From CAZKAP01 sp964550895 (GTDB taxonomy: Bacteria > Bacteroidota > Bacteroidia > Flavobacteriales > Flavobacteriaceae), in assembly GCA_964550895.1 (NCBI GenBank), contig CAZKAP010000011.1:1-64000 (forward strand): 64,000 nt of DNA, written 5' to 3'. Numbering within the stretch: the first letter of the stretch is position 1; each line of letters starts with the position of its first letter. Of the stretch, positions 23,420-32,344 are shown one piece after another. The notes below the pieces were generated by a model. The model saw only the letters and a list, made by a program, of their open reading frames with translations, was not told where the DNA came from and did no database searches. The translations under genes were made by a program, and so were the position numbers.

Positions 23420-24031
23420 TTACCTTGCATAAATGGAGAAAACCTCCTGTTCGTTCATAATGCCCCTCAGGTGGTCGTTCGGTTCTACCCGTCCCACCCC
23501 GGCAGGGGTACCCGTAAATAACACATCGCCCTTCTTCAACATAAAAAAGGTTGAAACGTAGGCAATCAATTCATCTATCTTCCACAGCATCAATGCCGTT
23601 GTAGCATCCTGTACCACCCGTCCGTTCACCTCCAGGCGGAAAGGTAAGGCGGACAGGTCTCCCAGTTCCGCCCTGGGAATCCAGCGACCGATAACGGCGG
23701 AACCGTCAAAGCCCTTGGCCTTCTCCCAGGGCAACCCCTTTTCCTTGAGCTGTTGCTGCAGGTCGCGCGCCGTAAAATCGATTCCGAGACTCACCTCGTC
23801 GTAATACTTATGGGCAAACTGCTTGTGTATATGCTTACCCACCTTTTTAATTTTTACCAGAACCTCTACCTCGTAATGGACATCCTTACTGAATTCGGGC
23901 AGATAAAAATCCTGTTCCTTAGGGAGCACCGCAGAATCAGGCTTGATGAACACCACGGGCTCTTGCGGGCGCTCATTGGCCAGTTCCTCAATATGCGCCG
24001 TATAATTCCTTCCGATACAGACTAACTTCAA
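23420..24031 (-). CDS. Fumarylacetoacetate hydrolase family protein
   Basis: A 203-residue protein consisting of the FAH catalytic domain only (MKLVCIGRNYTAHIEELAN; FIKPDSAVL; VHYEVEVLVKIKKVGKHI; GIDFTARDLQ; FTGTPAGVGRVEPND). Acidic metal ligands E-V-E are present. Small FAH proteins include acylpyruvases and oxaloacetate decarboxylases; the substrate is undetermined. It overlaps the upstream exonuclease gene by 4 nt (ATGA). Confidence 0.9.
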   Translation of the reverse strand: MKLVCIGRNYTAHIEELANERPQEPVVFIKPDSAVLPKEQDFYLPEFSKDVHYEVEVLVKIKKVGKHIHKQFAHKYYDEVSLGIDFTARDLQQQLKEKGLPWEKAKGFDGSAVIGRWIPRAELGDLSALPFRLEVNGRVVQDATTALMLWKIDELIAYVSTFFMLKKGDVLFTGTPAGVGRVEPNDHLRGIMNEQEVFSIYAR

Positions 24032-24798
24032 AGTACGCCAGATTTGAGTTTTATCTGGGTAAGTACCCTTTTGGTGTACAGAGGGAAATCCGCCTGCAGC
24101 ATCCAGCCAAAATAGCCGGGTTCCTTCTTTAGCACATCCAGTACCGGTACGCCCTTGAACTTGCCGAACCCAAAAACCGGCCTGCCGTTCTCGTCCTCCA
24201 GTATGTGCCCCGCGAAATCCAGTGCCTGATGACGAGTGGTGAACTCCGAAAGTGAGGGTACGTCGCTTGCGAGTTCCGGATAGCGTTCGATCTGGGCAAG
24301 CAGTACCTCGTAGGTTGCCCGGGTATCTGCCTCGGCGCTATGAGCGTCCTCGAGTTCCTTATTACAGTAGAACTTATAGGCGGCGCCCAGTGTTCGCTTT
24401 TCCATCTTGTGAAAGATCGTCTGTACGTCTACCGAAACCATATTCTTCCGGTCGAAATCGATACCCGCCCTCATCAGCTCCTCCACCAGCAAGGGAATAT
24501 CGAAGCGATCCGAGTTAAAACCTGCGAAATCGCTGTCCCGGAACCACTGTTGGATTTCGCTGGCGATTTCCTTGAACCGGGGCTTATCGGCTACATCGGC
24601 ATCCGAAATGCCATGAACCGCAGTTACTTCGGGTGGTATGGGTATGCCGGGATTGACCAACCATGTCCTCGAGCGCTCTTCCCCATTGGGAAAAACCTTG
24701 AGTATGGAGATCTCAACAATCCGGTCCTTAGCCAGGTTCGTTCCGGTGGTCTCCAGGTCGAAGAAGCAAATCGGTTTACGTAATTCGAGGCCAGCCAT
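24028..24798 (-). CDS. DEDDh 3'-5' exonuclease (DnaQ/epsilon-like)
   Basis: A 256-residue exonuclease of the DnaQ superfamily. ExoI motif FDLETTGTNL (Asp, Glu), ExoII GFNSDRFDIPLL (Asp) and ExoIII DAHSAEADTRA (His, Asp) complete the DEDDh set. The C-terminal ~80 residues (FGFGKFKGVPVLDVLKKEPG) form the accessory segment seen in Bacteroidetes proteins annotated as DNA polymerase III epsilon subunit. It may proofread or act in repair. The start overlaps the E2 stop by one base. Confidence 0.92.
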   Translation of the reverse strand: MAGLELRKPICFFDLETTGTNLAKDRIVEISILKVFPNGEERSRTWLVNPGIPIPPEVTAVHGISDADVADKPRFKEIASEIQQWFRDSDFAGFNSDRFDIPLLVEELMRAGIDFDRKNMVSVDVQTIFHKMEKRTLGAAYKFYCNKELEDAHSAEADTRATYEVLLAQIERYPELASDVPSLSEFTTRHQALDFAGHILEDENGRPVFGFGKFKGVPVLDVLKKEPGYFGWMLQADFPLYTKRVLTQIKLKSGVL

Positions 24799-26333
24799 CA
24801 GATACTGCGGTCGATGTCCCAGTTCTCCAAATAATCGGCCACTGCCTTGACAAACATACCGCCAAGAGCACCGTTTACAACCCGATGGTCGTAGCTGTGC
24901 GACAGGAACATCTTGCTGCGAATTCCAACGAAGTCCCCGGACTCCGTTTCGATCACGGCAGGAACCTTACGGATGGCCCCCAATGCCAATATACCCACCT
25001 GGGGTTGATTGATAATCGGGGTGCCAAAGACACTGCCAAAGCTGCCCACATTGGTAACGGTATACGTGCCGTCCTTGACCTCGTCGGGCTTTAACTGGTT
25101 ATGACGCGAACGATGAGCGAGGTCGTTCACCTGCCTGGCCATTCCGATCAGATTCAGCTGGTCGGCATCCTTGATCACGGGTACAATCAGGTTTCCATCG
25201 GGTAGGGCCGCAGCCATTCCGAGATTAATGCGCTTCTTTCGTATAATGCTGTCCCCTTCCAGAGAAATATTCAACATCGGGTATTTCTTAAGGGCCAGCG
25301 CCACGGCTTCCATGAACATGGGAGTAAAGGTGAGCTTTTCGCCTTCGCGTGATTCGAACTCCTTTTTAACTTTCCTGCGCCATTCCACGAGCCGGGTTAC
25401 ATCCGCTTCCACGAAACTCTGCACATGGGCCGAAGTGGCCACACTTTCCTTCATGTGATGGGCGATCAGTTTACCCATACGGCTCAGAGGAATGATTTCG
25501 TCTCCGTGTGCGAGCCGGACCTCGCTGCTCCTGGTCGATACGGCAACGGAACCGGGCCCTTCGGAGCTGACCTCGGGCCGACGCGCCTCCTTCGGTGTAC
25601 TTTCTTCGTTTTCGGGTTCCTCCTGTCTGGCCTGAGGCTCATCCGCACTGACCACAGGAGGTTGTCCGGCCGATGCCGCAGATAAAACCGGACTGGGCGT
25701 ATCGCTTCCCTCCGCCTTCTGCAGATAAGAGAACAGGTCGTCCTTGGTAAGCCTGCCCTCGCTGCCCGTGCCGGGTATCCGATCGAGTTCTTCCTGGGGA
25801 ATCCCTTCCTCCCTTGCAATATTGCGGACCAGTGGGGAATAAAACCGTCCACTGTATACCGCCGGGGCTTCCCCTGCCGGGGCAGGCCCCGGTGAAGCCT
25901 GAGCCGTGTACTGCGGTGCGATTTGCTCCCTCAATTTTCGGGCTTCTGCCTCCAATTGTTCGGCCGTGCGTTCCGCCTGCAGGAGTTCCAGAGATGGTTC
26001 ACCTGCGGAGACGGCTTCCTCCGGCTGAGGCTGCTCCGATTCGGCCTGGGTCACCGGTTCGCTGTCCGCTATGGTTGGGTCCGAACCGGCCTGCCGGGAA
26101 TCGATTATGGCGATGACCTCACCTACCTGGATCACGTCATCCACTTCGAAGCGCTTCTCTATCAGATATCCTTCGAATTCACTGGGCACCTCCGAGTCTA
26201 CCTTATCGGTGGCAATTTCGACTATGGGTTCGTCCAACTCCACATAATCCCCTACTTCCTTTAACCAGGATACGAGTGTAGCTTCCGCTACGCTTTCTCC
26301 CATCTGGGGGAGTTTTATTTCATATTTAGACAT
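24798..26333 (-). CDS. 2-oxoacid dehydrogenase E2 (dihydrolipoamide acyltransferase)
   Basis: A 511-residue E2 core subunit. Domains in order: lipoyl domain (1-78) with lipoyl-lysine K44 (EIATDKVDSEVP); acidic Pro/Gln/Glu-rich linker (80-165); subunit-binding domain (~170-207, SPLVRNIAREEGIPQEEL); second linker; catalytic domain (~275-511). The catalytic motif reads DHRVVNG (His483, Asn487), where the usual HxxxD has Asp. The E1 partner is not in the window; branched-chain or 2-oxoglutarate-type specificity cannot be decided. It lies about 50 nt downstream of recR. Confidence 0.92.
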   Translation of the reverse strand: MSKYEIKLPQMGESVAEATLVSWLKEVGDYVELDEPIVEIATDKVDSEVPSEFEGYLIEKRFEVDDVIQVGEVIAIIDSRQAGSDPTIADSEPVTQAESEQPQPEEAVSAGEPSLELLQAERTAEQLEAEARKLREQIAPQYTAQASPGPAPAGEAPAVYSGRFYSPLVRNIAREEGIPQEELDRIPGTGSEGRLTKDDLFSYLQKAEGSDTPSPVLSAASAGQPPVVSADEPQARQEEPENEESTPKEARRPEVSSEGPGSVAVSTRSSEVRLAHGDEIIPLSRMGKLIAHHMKESVATSAHVQSFVEADVTRLVEWRRKVKKEFESREGEKLTFTPMFMEAVALALKKYPMLNISLEGDSIIRKKRINLGMAAALPDGNLIVPVIKDADQLNLIGMARQVNDLAHRSRHNQLKPDEVKDGTYTVTNVGSFGSVFGTPIINQPQVGILALGAIRKVPAVIETESGDFVGIRSKMFLSHSYDHRVVNGALGGMFVKAVADYLENWDIDRSI

Positions 26334-26383
26334 GCGCTACTATTATATGAGTACAAAGCTATTAAATATCGATCGCAGATGCA

Positions 26384-27004
26384 TTACTTTTCAGAGCCGG
26401 TAATCCCCTCGAAAGGCACTCTTTGACGAATGCTCCTGCCCAGAGTGATCTCATCAGCGTATTGCAACTCATCGCCTACGGAGACCCCCCTGGCTATGCT
26501 GCTGGTCTTCAATTCAAGTCCGTTCAGCTGCCGGTATATATAGAAATTCGTAGTGTCGCCTTCCATGGTGGCGCTCAGGGCGAAAATCAACTCCTGTATG
26601 CCTCCTTGTCTGAGGCGTTCGAGCAAAGAGTCGATATACAGGTCGGCAGGCCCCACACCTTCCAGGGGCGATATCTTTCCCCCCAGAATATGGTAAAGAC
26701 CGCGGTATTCCCCCGTATTCTCAATGGCCATGACATCGGTGATATCCTCCACCACACAAATGACACTGCGGTCCCTTTTCGGACTGGCACAAATCACACA
26801 GGTATCGCTGTCAGACAGGTTGTGGCACTGCCTGCATCGACGGACCTGCCGGAGTTGAAGCAGGGCATCGGCCAGGTAAGCCGTCTTGTGCTCATCTTCC
26901 CTGAGCAGGTGCAGAACCAGCCTGAGGGCCGTCCTTCGCCCAATTCCGGGTAACTGGGCTACTTTATCAACCGCCTCTTCCAATATACGCGAAGGTAAAT
27001 CCAT
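26384..27004 (-). CDS. recR: Recombination mediator RecR
   Basis: Works with RecF/RecO to load RecA at gaps. Helix-hairpin-helix LPGIGRRTALRLVLHLL, zinc finger CRQCHNLSDSDTCVIC (four Cys) and Toprim domain (ICVVEDITDVMAIENTGEYR; YHILGGKISPLEGVGP) are in order. About 206 residues. The start at 27004 (MDLPSRILEEAV) places the first helix as in relatives; a Met two codons earlier is possible. Confidence 0.96.
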   Translation of the reverse strand: MDLPSRILEEAVDKVAQLPGIGRRTALRLVLHLLREDEHKTAYLADALLQLRQVRRCRQCHNLSDSDTCVICASPKRDRSVICVVEDITDVMAIENTGEYRGLYHILGGKISPLEGVGPADLYIDSLLERLRQGGIQELIFALSATMEGDTTNFYIYRQLNGLELKTSSIARGVSVGDELQYADEITLGRSIRQRVPFEGITGSEK

Positions 27005-27167
27005 AGACATAACGCCGTAAAGGTACAATACCGCCTTTGGTCCTGGAGAAACATACCCATTTCATATTTCTTGCGAAATTCGCCTGTGGAATGGAATAGG
27101 TTCGGCCCCGGACACGTTATCCCTGTATCGGCAGGGTGGGTTTGCCGCGATCTACTAAAACAGTTCT

Positions 27168-28634
27168 ATGGAAATTAACAACTACGTGCTGTTATCTCTT
27201 ATAGGAGGCTATTTCCTGCTGCTCTTGGGGATTTCCTTCCTGACTGGCAAGGACCGCAGCAATGCAAACTTTTTCCGGGCTAACAAGGAGTCTCCCTGGT
27301 TCGTGGTGGCATTCGGTATGATCGGTGCTTCCCTCTCCGGGGTGACCTTTATTTCGGTTCCCGGAGCGGTGCAGGCCACCCAATTCTCCTACATGCAGGT
27401 GGTTCTCGGCTACCTGTTAGGCTATGCCGTAATCGCATTCGTACTGCTTCCCCTCTATTACAAGTTGAACCTGACGTCCATATACGAATACCTCTCGGAC
27501 CGGTTCGGAAGGAACACCCACAAGACCGGTGCAATCTTCTTTCTGATTTCCAGGGTAATCGGAGCCTCCTTTCGCCTGTATCTGGTCGCTTTGGTACTTC
27601 AGTATTTCGTCTTCGATGCCATGGGAGTGCCCTTTGAGGTAACGGTTATCCTTTCGGTCGTACTCATATATTTATATACGTTCCGAAGCGGTCTCAGGAC
27701 TATAGTCTGGACAGATACCCTGCAGACCCTATGTATGTTGCTGGCCCTGGGTGCCGTCCTGTACCAGCTTGGGGGAGCACTCGGGAATCAACCCCTGGCG
27801 CTGTGGACAAAAGGGGAACTGTCCGAATACACCCAACTCTGGGTCACCGACTCGCCTCTGGAGCGATCCTACTGGCTCAAATCCGTGCTCGGTGGAATGT
27901 TCATCAGCATATGCATGACAGGCCTGGATCAGGATATGATGCAGAAGAACCTCAGTTGCCGCAACGTCAGGGAATCCCAGTGGAACATGATCAGCTTCAG
28001 CCTGATCCTACTGGTGGTCAACCTGGCCTTCCTGCTTCTGGGTGCAATGCTCTTCGAATATGCAGCACTTGAGGGTATCGCTATTCCCCGGGTAGACGGT
28101 GAAGTAAAGACCGATCTGCTATTTCCGGAAATCGCCTTGAATCAGGGGCTGGGAGCCTGGGTTGCCGTGGTATTCATGCTGGGGCTGCTGGCCGCTGCTT
28201 ACAGCAGCGCCGACAGCGCGCTTACTTCACTAACCACCTCCTTCTACGTGGACATACTGGGCATGAAGGAACGCCTCGACCACAAAGCCATACACACCCG
28301 AAACCGCATCCATCTGGCCATGGGGGCCGTACTCATACTTGTTATCACTTCGTTCCGGTACTTGCTGGGAACTACGGTTATTGACGGTGTACTGACTATA
28401 GCCGGGTACACCTATGGACCCCTGTTGGGGCTCTACGCCTTCGGCTACTTCACAAGGTATACCGTGTCCGATAAACGGACCCCGTGGATATGCCTTTCTG
28501 CCGTTGGCCTGATAGCACTCCTCGATGCCCTTCCGAGGGAAGTCCTTGGCGGATACGATCTGGGCTATGAGCTGCTGCTTATCAATGGAATCCTGACCTT
28601 TTTCGGACTCTTCCTGCTCCGTGAAAGGAAATAA
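27168..28634 (+). CDS. Sodium:solute symporter (SSS family)
   Basis: A 488-residue inner-membrane transporter with about 13 hydrophobic helices. SSS signatures include GKDRSNANFFRANKESPWFV, GASLSGVTFISVPGAVQA, ISRVIGASFRLYLVALVL and AAAYSSADSALTSLTTSF (sodium site Ser/Thr). The substrate cannot be deduced; Bacteroidetes relatives are annotated for sugars, sialic acid or amino acids. Divergent from recR, as is frequent in flavobacteria. A strong terminator lies about 175 nt downstream. Confidence 0.93.
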   Translation: MEINNYVLLSLIGGYFLLLLGISFLTGKDRSNANFFRANKESPWFVVAFGMIGASLSGVTFISVPGAVQATQFSYMQVVLGYLLGYAVIAFVLLPLYYKLNLTSIYEYLSDRFGRNTHKTGAIFFLISRVIGASFRLYLVALVLQYFVFDAMGVPFEVTVILSVVLIYLYTFRSGLRTIVWTDTLQTLCMLLALGAVLYQLGGALGNQPLALWTKGELSEYTQLWVTDSPLERSYWLKSVLGGMFISICMTGLDQDMMQKNLSCRNVRESQWNMISFSLILLVVNLAFLLLGAMLFEYAALEGIAIPRVDGEVKTDLLFPEIALNQGLGAWVAVVFMLGLLAAAYSSADSALTSLTTSFYVDILGMKERLDHKAIHTRNRIHLAMGAVLILVITSFRYLLGTTVIDGVLTIAGYTYGPLLGLYAFGYFTRYTVSDKRTPWICLSAVGLIALLDALPREVLGGYDLGYELLLINGILTFFGLFLLRERK

Positions 28635-28928
28635 TTATTAAAACTTTTAAGATTCCCGGGATTTACTGCTAAATCTGCGTTAATGCTGGAAGAATTACGT
28701 AATCCTGCCGTAATATGCACGTCTAAGTTCTAATGAAAAGTAAATGCGCGGTTTGGGCTTTTATTGTAGTTAATGGTTAGTGTTTAGTAGAGTTAGAGCC
28801 GTGCAATGTGCCGTCCGGACAACCGGGCGGCTTTTTTTTTGCGGGGACATGAACTTGCCCGAATGGAAAGAAACGGCTCTCTAGCCGAGGATTGAGCTAC
28901 CGGCTGAATTTGCAACGGTGAGCCCTGA
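28635..28928. other. 294-nt intergenic region holding a strong plus-strand terminator
   Basis: No open reading frame of note. The first 175 nt are A+T-rich and without a recognisable promoter box. They end in the terminator at 28810-28840. The region may be a long 3'-UTR of the symporter gene or encode a short RNA of its own; the sequence does not decide. After the terminator there is only ~90 nt to the fabH stop. Confidence 0.4.
28810..28840 (+). terminator. Rho-independent terminator
   Basis: Stem GCCGTCCGG (28810-28818), loop ACAA, stem CCGGGCGGC (28823-28831), all nine positions pairing with one G-U, then nine Ts (28832-28840). Confidence 0.9.
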
Positions 28929-29939
28929 TCATGACCAGCGTATGATCGCGCTGCCCCAGGTGAAGCCACTGCCGAAAGCAGCAAGGACCAGGAGGTCTCC
29001 CGATTTCAGCATGCCCAGGTCTCTGGCTTCGGCCAGAGCAATAGGAATGGATGCAGCCGTGGTGTTCCCGTACTTAGTGATGTTGTTGTAGATCTGGTTG
29101 TCGCTGAGTCTGAATTGTTTCTGCACAAACTGCGATATCCTGAGGTTGGCCTGGTGGGGAATCAGCAGGTCAATAGCATCGGCTGCCAGACCATTGGCCT
29201 CCAACCCTTCCATAATGACCTCACTGAATCGCTGCACGGCATTCTTAAATACGAATTGCCCGTTCATATAGGGATAAAAAGAAGTATCGTCCGGATTCCC
29301 GTCCTGAAGTATATCGGTTACCCAACGACGGCCCATACCGGGAGATAGAAGAGAGAGCTCTTCTGCATGCTCGCCTTGCGAATGAAGATGGGTGGAAAGT
29401 ATTCCGCTCTCTTGATCTTCCGAGCGACTGATGATCGCCGCGCCCGCCCCATCTCCGAATATTACCGTGACTCCACGGCCACGGGTAGTATAATCCAGGC
29501 CTTTGGAATGTACCTCCGCACCAATAAGAAGTATGTTTTTGTACATGCCGCTGCGAACGAACTGGTCCGCCACGGACAGGCCGTAGACGAAACCGGAACA
29601 CTGATTCCGAACATCCAGCGCTCCTATGTTAGGCAACCCGAGGTCCCGCTGCACCAACACTCCGGGACCGGGAAAGTAAAAGTCAGGGCTCAGCGTCGCA
29701 AAAATGATGAAGTCGATCTCGTCCTTTTCAATACCCGCATCTTCGATGGCCTTTCTGGCGGCCTTGACACCCATGGAGGAGGTGGTTTCCTCCCCGGGAA
29801 CAATGTGGCGGCGCTCCTTGATTCCAGTCCTTTCTTGTATCCACTCGTCGCTGGTATCCATGAGTTTCGTGAGGTCGTCATTGGTTACCACATTGTCGGG
29901 CACATAATACCCCAGCCCGCTGATTTTCGATCGGTACAT
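28929..29939 (-). CDS. fabH: 3-oxoacyl-ACP synthase III
   Basis: Condenses an acyl-CoA primer with malonyl-ACP to start fatty-acid synthesis. 336 residues with the catalytic triad Cys114 (RNQCSGF), His262 (PHQANLRI) and Asn292 (KYGNTTAAS). DTSDEWIQERTGIKERR is the typical N-terminal signature. It stands alone, away from fab or plsX genes. Bacteroidetes often carry several FabH paralogues, so this could be the housekeeping copy or one for a secondary lipid. Confidence 0.92.
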   Translation of the reverse strand: MYRSKISGLGYYVPDNVVTNDDLTKLMDTSDEWIQERTGIKERRHIVPGEETTSSMGVKAARKAIEDAGIEKDEIDFIIFATLSPDFYFPGPGVLVQRDLGLPNIGALDVRNQCSGFVYGLSVADQFVRSGMYKNILLIGAEVHSKGLDYTTRGRGVTVIFGDGAGAAIISRSEDQESGILSTHLHSQGEHAEELSLLSPGMGRRWVTDILQDGNPDDTSFYPYMNGQFVFKNAVQRFSEVIMEGLEANGLAADAIDLLIPHQANLRISQFVQKQFRLSDNQIYNNITKYGNTTAASIPIALAEARDLGMLKSGDLLVLAAFGSGFTWGSAIIRWS

Positions 29940-30055
29940 AATTCAATCCAAAAGATATCCTTAGGTAAATTTAAGACAATCTGCTTTGGTTTGCCCCGAA
30001 ACTTACCGCCACGACTGACTTTCGGGTAATATCAAGGCATTAGACGGCCTGTTTG

Positions 30056-31396
30056 TTAAGACCGTCCTGGTATTACGGCCTTGTCCGGATCGAGGTACTG
30101 CAGGGAGTCATTGATGCTTACCCTGGCCTTGAGATCGTGGAGGAGGTGGTACAGACCGAAGAAGGTCCGGTTCATGTACAGGAAATGCCTCGAACCCCGA
30201 CTGCCATCCATTTTCCTGATCGTTTCATCTTTCTGATAGCGCGCACTGAGGTCGGCTATCTGCGACCAGAATCTCTCGTCTCCGAAATCGAACTCGTCGT
30301 GCTGGAAAGGGGAGGTAAAGAGCTGAAGCATCTCCCGGAACAGGTCTTTAACGAATTCCTGCTCCTTAGGGCCATCCGAATGCGTGAGTATCTCCAATTC
30401 CCACATTTTCTCCGTGAAGAAACCGTCGTCCTCCAGGGATTCGGCCTGTGCCAGCTCGAAGTACGGGTTGTAGAATTCCTCGGGTATAACCTTAATGCAA
30501 CCGAAGTCTATGGCGATCAGATCGCCTTCCGCACTGATCAGGAAATTCCCGGGATGGGGATCGGCGTGTACTTTACGCAGCCCGTGTATCTGAAACATGT
30601 AAAAATTCCAAAGGGCCTGACCCAAGCGATTGCCGTCTGCCGGGTCGAACTCCCTCTGGGTAAACTCCCCTATGTGCTCGCCGTGCATCCAGGTCATGGT
30701 CAGAATGCGGTCGCAGGACAGTTCTTCGTAATAGCTGGGAAACTTCATTCCGGGAAGGTGTGCACAGGCCTCAGTGATTTCACGGCTCTGGCGAAGTTCC
30801 AGCATGTAATCGGTTTCCTCGGTTAGTTTCTCCTCGACCTCCTTGAAGTATTTGGAAGTGTCGGACCCCTGCAGGTTGAACATACGCATGGCTATAGGCT
30901 TGACGATAGCCAGGTCACTCCCTATACTGTCCCGGACTCCGGGATACTGAATCTTGACTGCAAGCTCCTTTCCATCCTTAAAGGCCCGGTGTACCTGCCC
31001 TATGCTAGCCGCGTTAACGGATTGGGTATCGAAGCGGTCGAACAGATCCTCTGGATATTTGCCAAAATACTTTTTAAAGGTTTTTCGCACCAAAGGAGCC
31101 GAGAGCGGTGGAACCGAGAACTGGGAGAGAGAAAAACGCTCTACATAGGCTCTGGGCAGCAGATTTTTCTCCATACTCAACATCTGCGCTACCTTTAGTG
31201 CACTTCCCTTCAGGCTTTTCAGGCCATCATAGATATCCGCGGCATTATCCTCATCGAGTTCTTCTTTGCCGGTATCGGGATTGACGAGTTTACGGGAGTA
31301 GTACTTGACGTAGTTGGCCCCTATTTTTGCCCCGGTTTGTACGAGCTTGCCCGCCCGTTCTACCTTACCGGTAGGTATACTGTCCAGTGTTTTCAT
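30056..31396 (-). CDS. ABC1/UbiB-family atypical kinase (AarF)
   Basis: A 446-residue protein of the ADCK/UbiB family. The KxGQ-like N-terminal region appears as LKVAQMLSMEKNLLP, the kinase-like core as AASIGQVHRAFKDGKELAVKIQYPG (Ala-rich loop), and the catalytic region as VHADPHPGNFLI followed by IDFGCIKV (DFG). Family members support ubiquinone or menaquinone synthesis and membrane lipid homeostasis. It is 20 nt downstream of the TetR-like gene, so probably co-transcribed with it. Confidence 0.9.
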   Translation of the reverse strand: MKTLDSIPTGKVERAGKLVQTGAKIGANYVKYYSRKLVNPDTGKEELDEDNAADIYDGLKSLKGSALKVAQMLSMEKNLLPRAYVERFSLSQFSVPPLSAPLVRKTFKKYFGKYPEDLFDRFDTQSVNAASIGQVHRAFKDGKELAVKIQYPGVRDSIGSDLAIVKPIAMRMFNLQGSDTSKYFKEVEEKLTEETDYMLELRQSREITEACAHLPGMKFPSYYEELSCDRILTMTWMHGEHIGEFTQREFDPADGNRLGQALWNFYMFQIHGLRKVHADPHPGNFLISAEGDLIAIDFGCIKVIPEEFYNPYFELAQAESLEDDGFFTEKMWELEILTHSDGPKEQEFVKDLFREMLQLFTSPFQHDEFDFGDERFWSQIADLSARYQKDETIRKMDGSRGSRHFLYMNRTFFGLYHLLHDLKARVSINDSLQYLDPDKAVIPGRS

Positions 31397-31416
31397 TCAA
31401 CTGCTGCTGATATCGA

Positions 31417-32076
31417 TTACATTCCAGTTTCCTTATAGAGAAACTTGCCAAAATCCAGGAGGGTCTCCAGTGGCGAGCTATCGAACAGGTCGAATATGGC
31501 ATTTACCGACTTTTCGATGGCCACATCCGTCTTTTCAAACCGGGGAGACTGATCCTCCTTCCAAAAGTGAAGGAGAAACATAAATTGCACCCATGCCCCT
31601 TCCGAAAATATCCTGGGATTGCGCTGCGAAAGCCGGTAAGACTTCTCGCTGTTGCCCTCTTCGATCAGTCCCATTGCGAATTCTTTAATCCTGGCCCGCA
31701 GTCCCCGTAGGGACTTCAACTGCTCCCAGCTCCTGGGATCTCCTCCCTGGTCCAGCACAAAAAGAACGTAGCTGCGGTTGAGCGTTAGCAACTCAAAAAA
31801 AGTATAGAAGAAGGTGAGCATTTTTTCCCGGTTGGAGTAGCCGGCATATTCCTTGTTCTTCTCCAAAAGGCCGTGTGTATTGTCGTAGAACTTAAGCCAG
31901 ATTCGCTGCTGAATCGCGTCGAACGAACCAAACCATTTGTAGAATTCCTCCTCTTGAATCTTGTTCGCCTTACAGAATTTGTAAACCGACCGGGGAAAGA
32001 CCTCCTGTTCCAGGACTTCATCCATATACAGGGCTATGAGCTTGTCTTCGGTGAGGGCTGCAGTTTTTGTGGCCAT
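31417..32076 (-). CDS. TetR-family-like regulator
   Basis: A 219-residue all-helical protein. The N-terminal helix-turn-helix is divergent (FPRSVYKFCKANKIQEEEFYKWFGSFDAIQ), ending in the W-F/F-x-S pattern of TetR-like proteins. The C-terminal ~150 residues would bind a ligand and dimerise. The pairing with an AarF/UbiB kinase gene is common in flavobacteria, suggesting control of that kinase. An inverted repeat overlaps its promoter. Confidence 0.78.
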   Translation of the reverse strand: MATKTAALTEDKLIALYMDEVLEQEVFPRSVYKFCKANKIQEEEFYKWFGSFDAIQQRIWLKFYDNTHGLLEKNKEYAGYSNREKMLTFFYTFFELLTLNRSYVLFVLDQGGDPRSWEQLKSLRGLRARIKEFAMGLIEEGNSEKSYRLSQRNPRIFSEGAWVQFMFLLHFWKEDQSPRFEKTDVAIEKSVNAIFDLFDSSPLETLLDFGKFLYKETGM

Positions 32077-32095
32077 GACTCTTATTTTGTTAAAG

Positions 32096-32137
32096 CAAAA
32101 ATACGGTTATTTAAACATTTCACTCTTAAAATAACCG
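32096..32137 (-). promoter_or_regulatory. TetR-gene promoter with flanking inverted repeat
   Basis: On the minus strand TATTTTTG (32096-32103) is an exact TAnnTTTG box 20 nt upstream of the ATG. Immediately upstream lie perfect 9-bp inverted arms, CGGTTATTT (32104-32112) and AAATAACCG (32129-32137), 16 nt apart, spanning the -33 region. The arrangement suits autoregulation. Confidence 0.5.
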
Positions 32138-32241
32138 CAAAAAGAAAGCGTACGCCTGGGAAACGTACGCTTTCAACAACCTAACCAATAAATAAACAAA
32201 CTCGTTAAGAAAAAAGCCTTTTCACAGCAATTCTCTTCCAC
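32137..32241 (-). ncRNA. Candidate small RNA upstream of htpG
   Basis: A complete minus-strand transcription unit without a gene. The promoter reads TTG (plus-strand CAA at 32273-32275), 19-nt spacer, TACTTTTG (plus-strand 32246-32253), a perfect Bacteroidetes match. About 70-100 nt downstream is a hairpin with 11-bp perfect arms (32144-32154 and 32164-32174, GAAAGCGTACG type) followed on the minus strand by TTTTTG. A 12-codon reading frame (MWKRIAVKRLFS) begins at 32243, between the -7 box and the predicted start site, so it is probably not translated. It does not match any RNA family I recognise. Confidence 0.45.
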
Positions 32242-32344
32242 ATTTCAAAAGTACTAATTGTTTAATATTATACAATAAATACTAAACATTTTTTGTGTTA
32301 AATTTATCTTTACGCCGTGTTCATCCGAAACTCAGGACACATTC

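Noticed and set aside
32137..32243. 12-codon peptide (MWKRIAVKRLFS) in the candidate small RNA
   Set aside because: Its ATG falls between the -7 box and the predicted transcription start, so it is probably not in the transcript, or would be leaderless.
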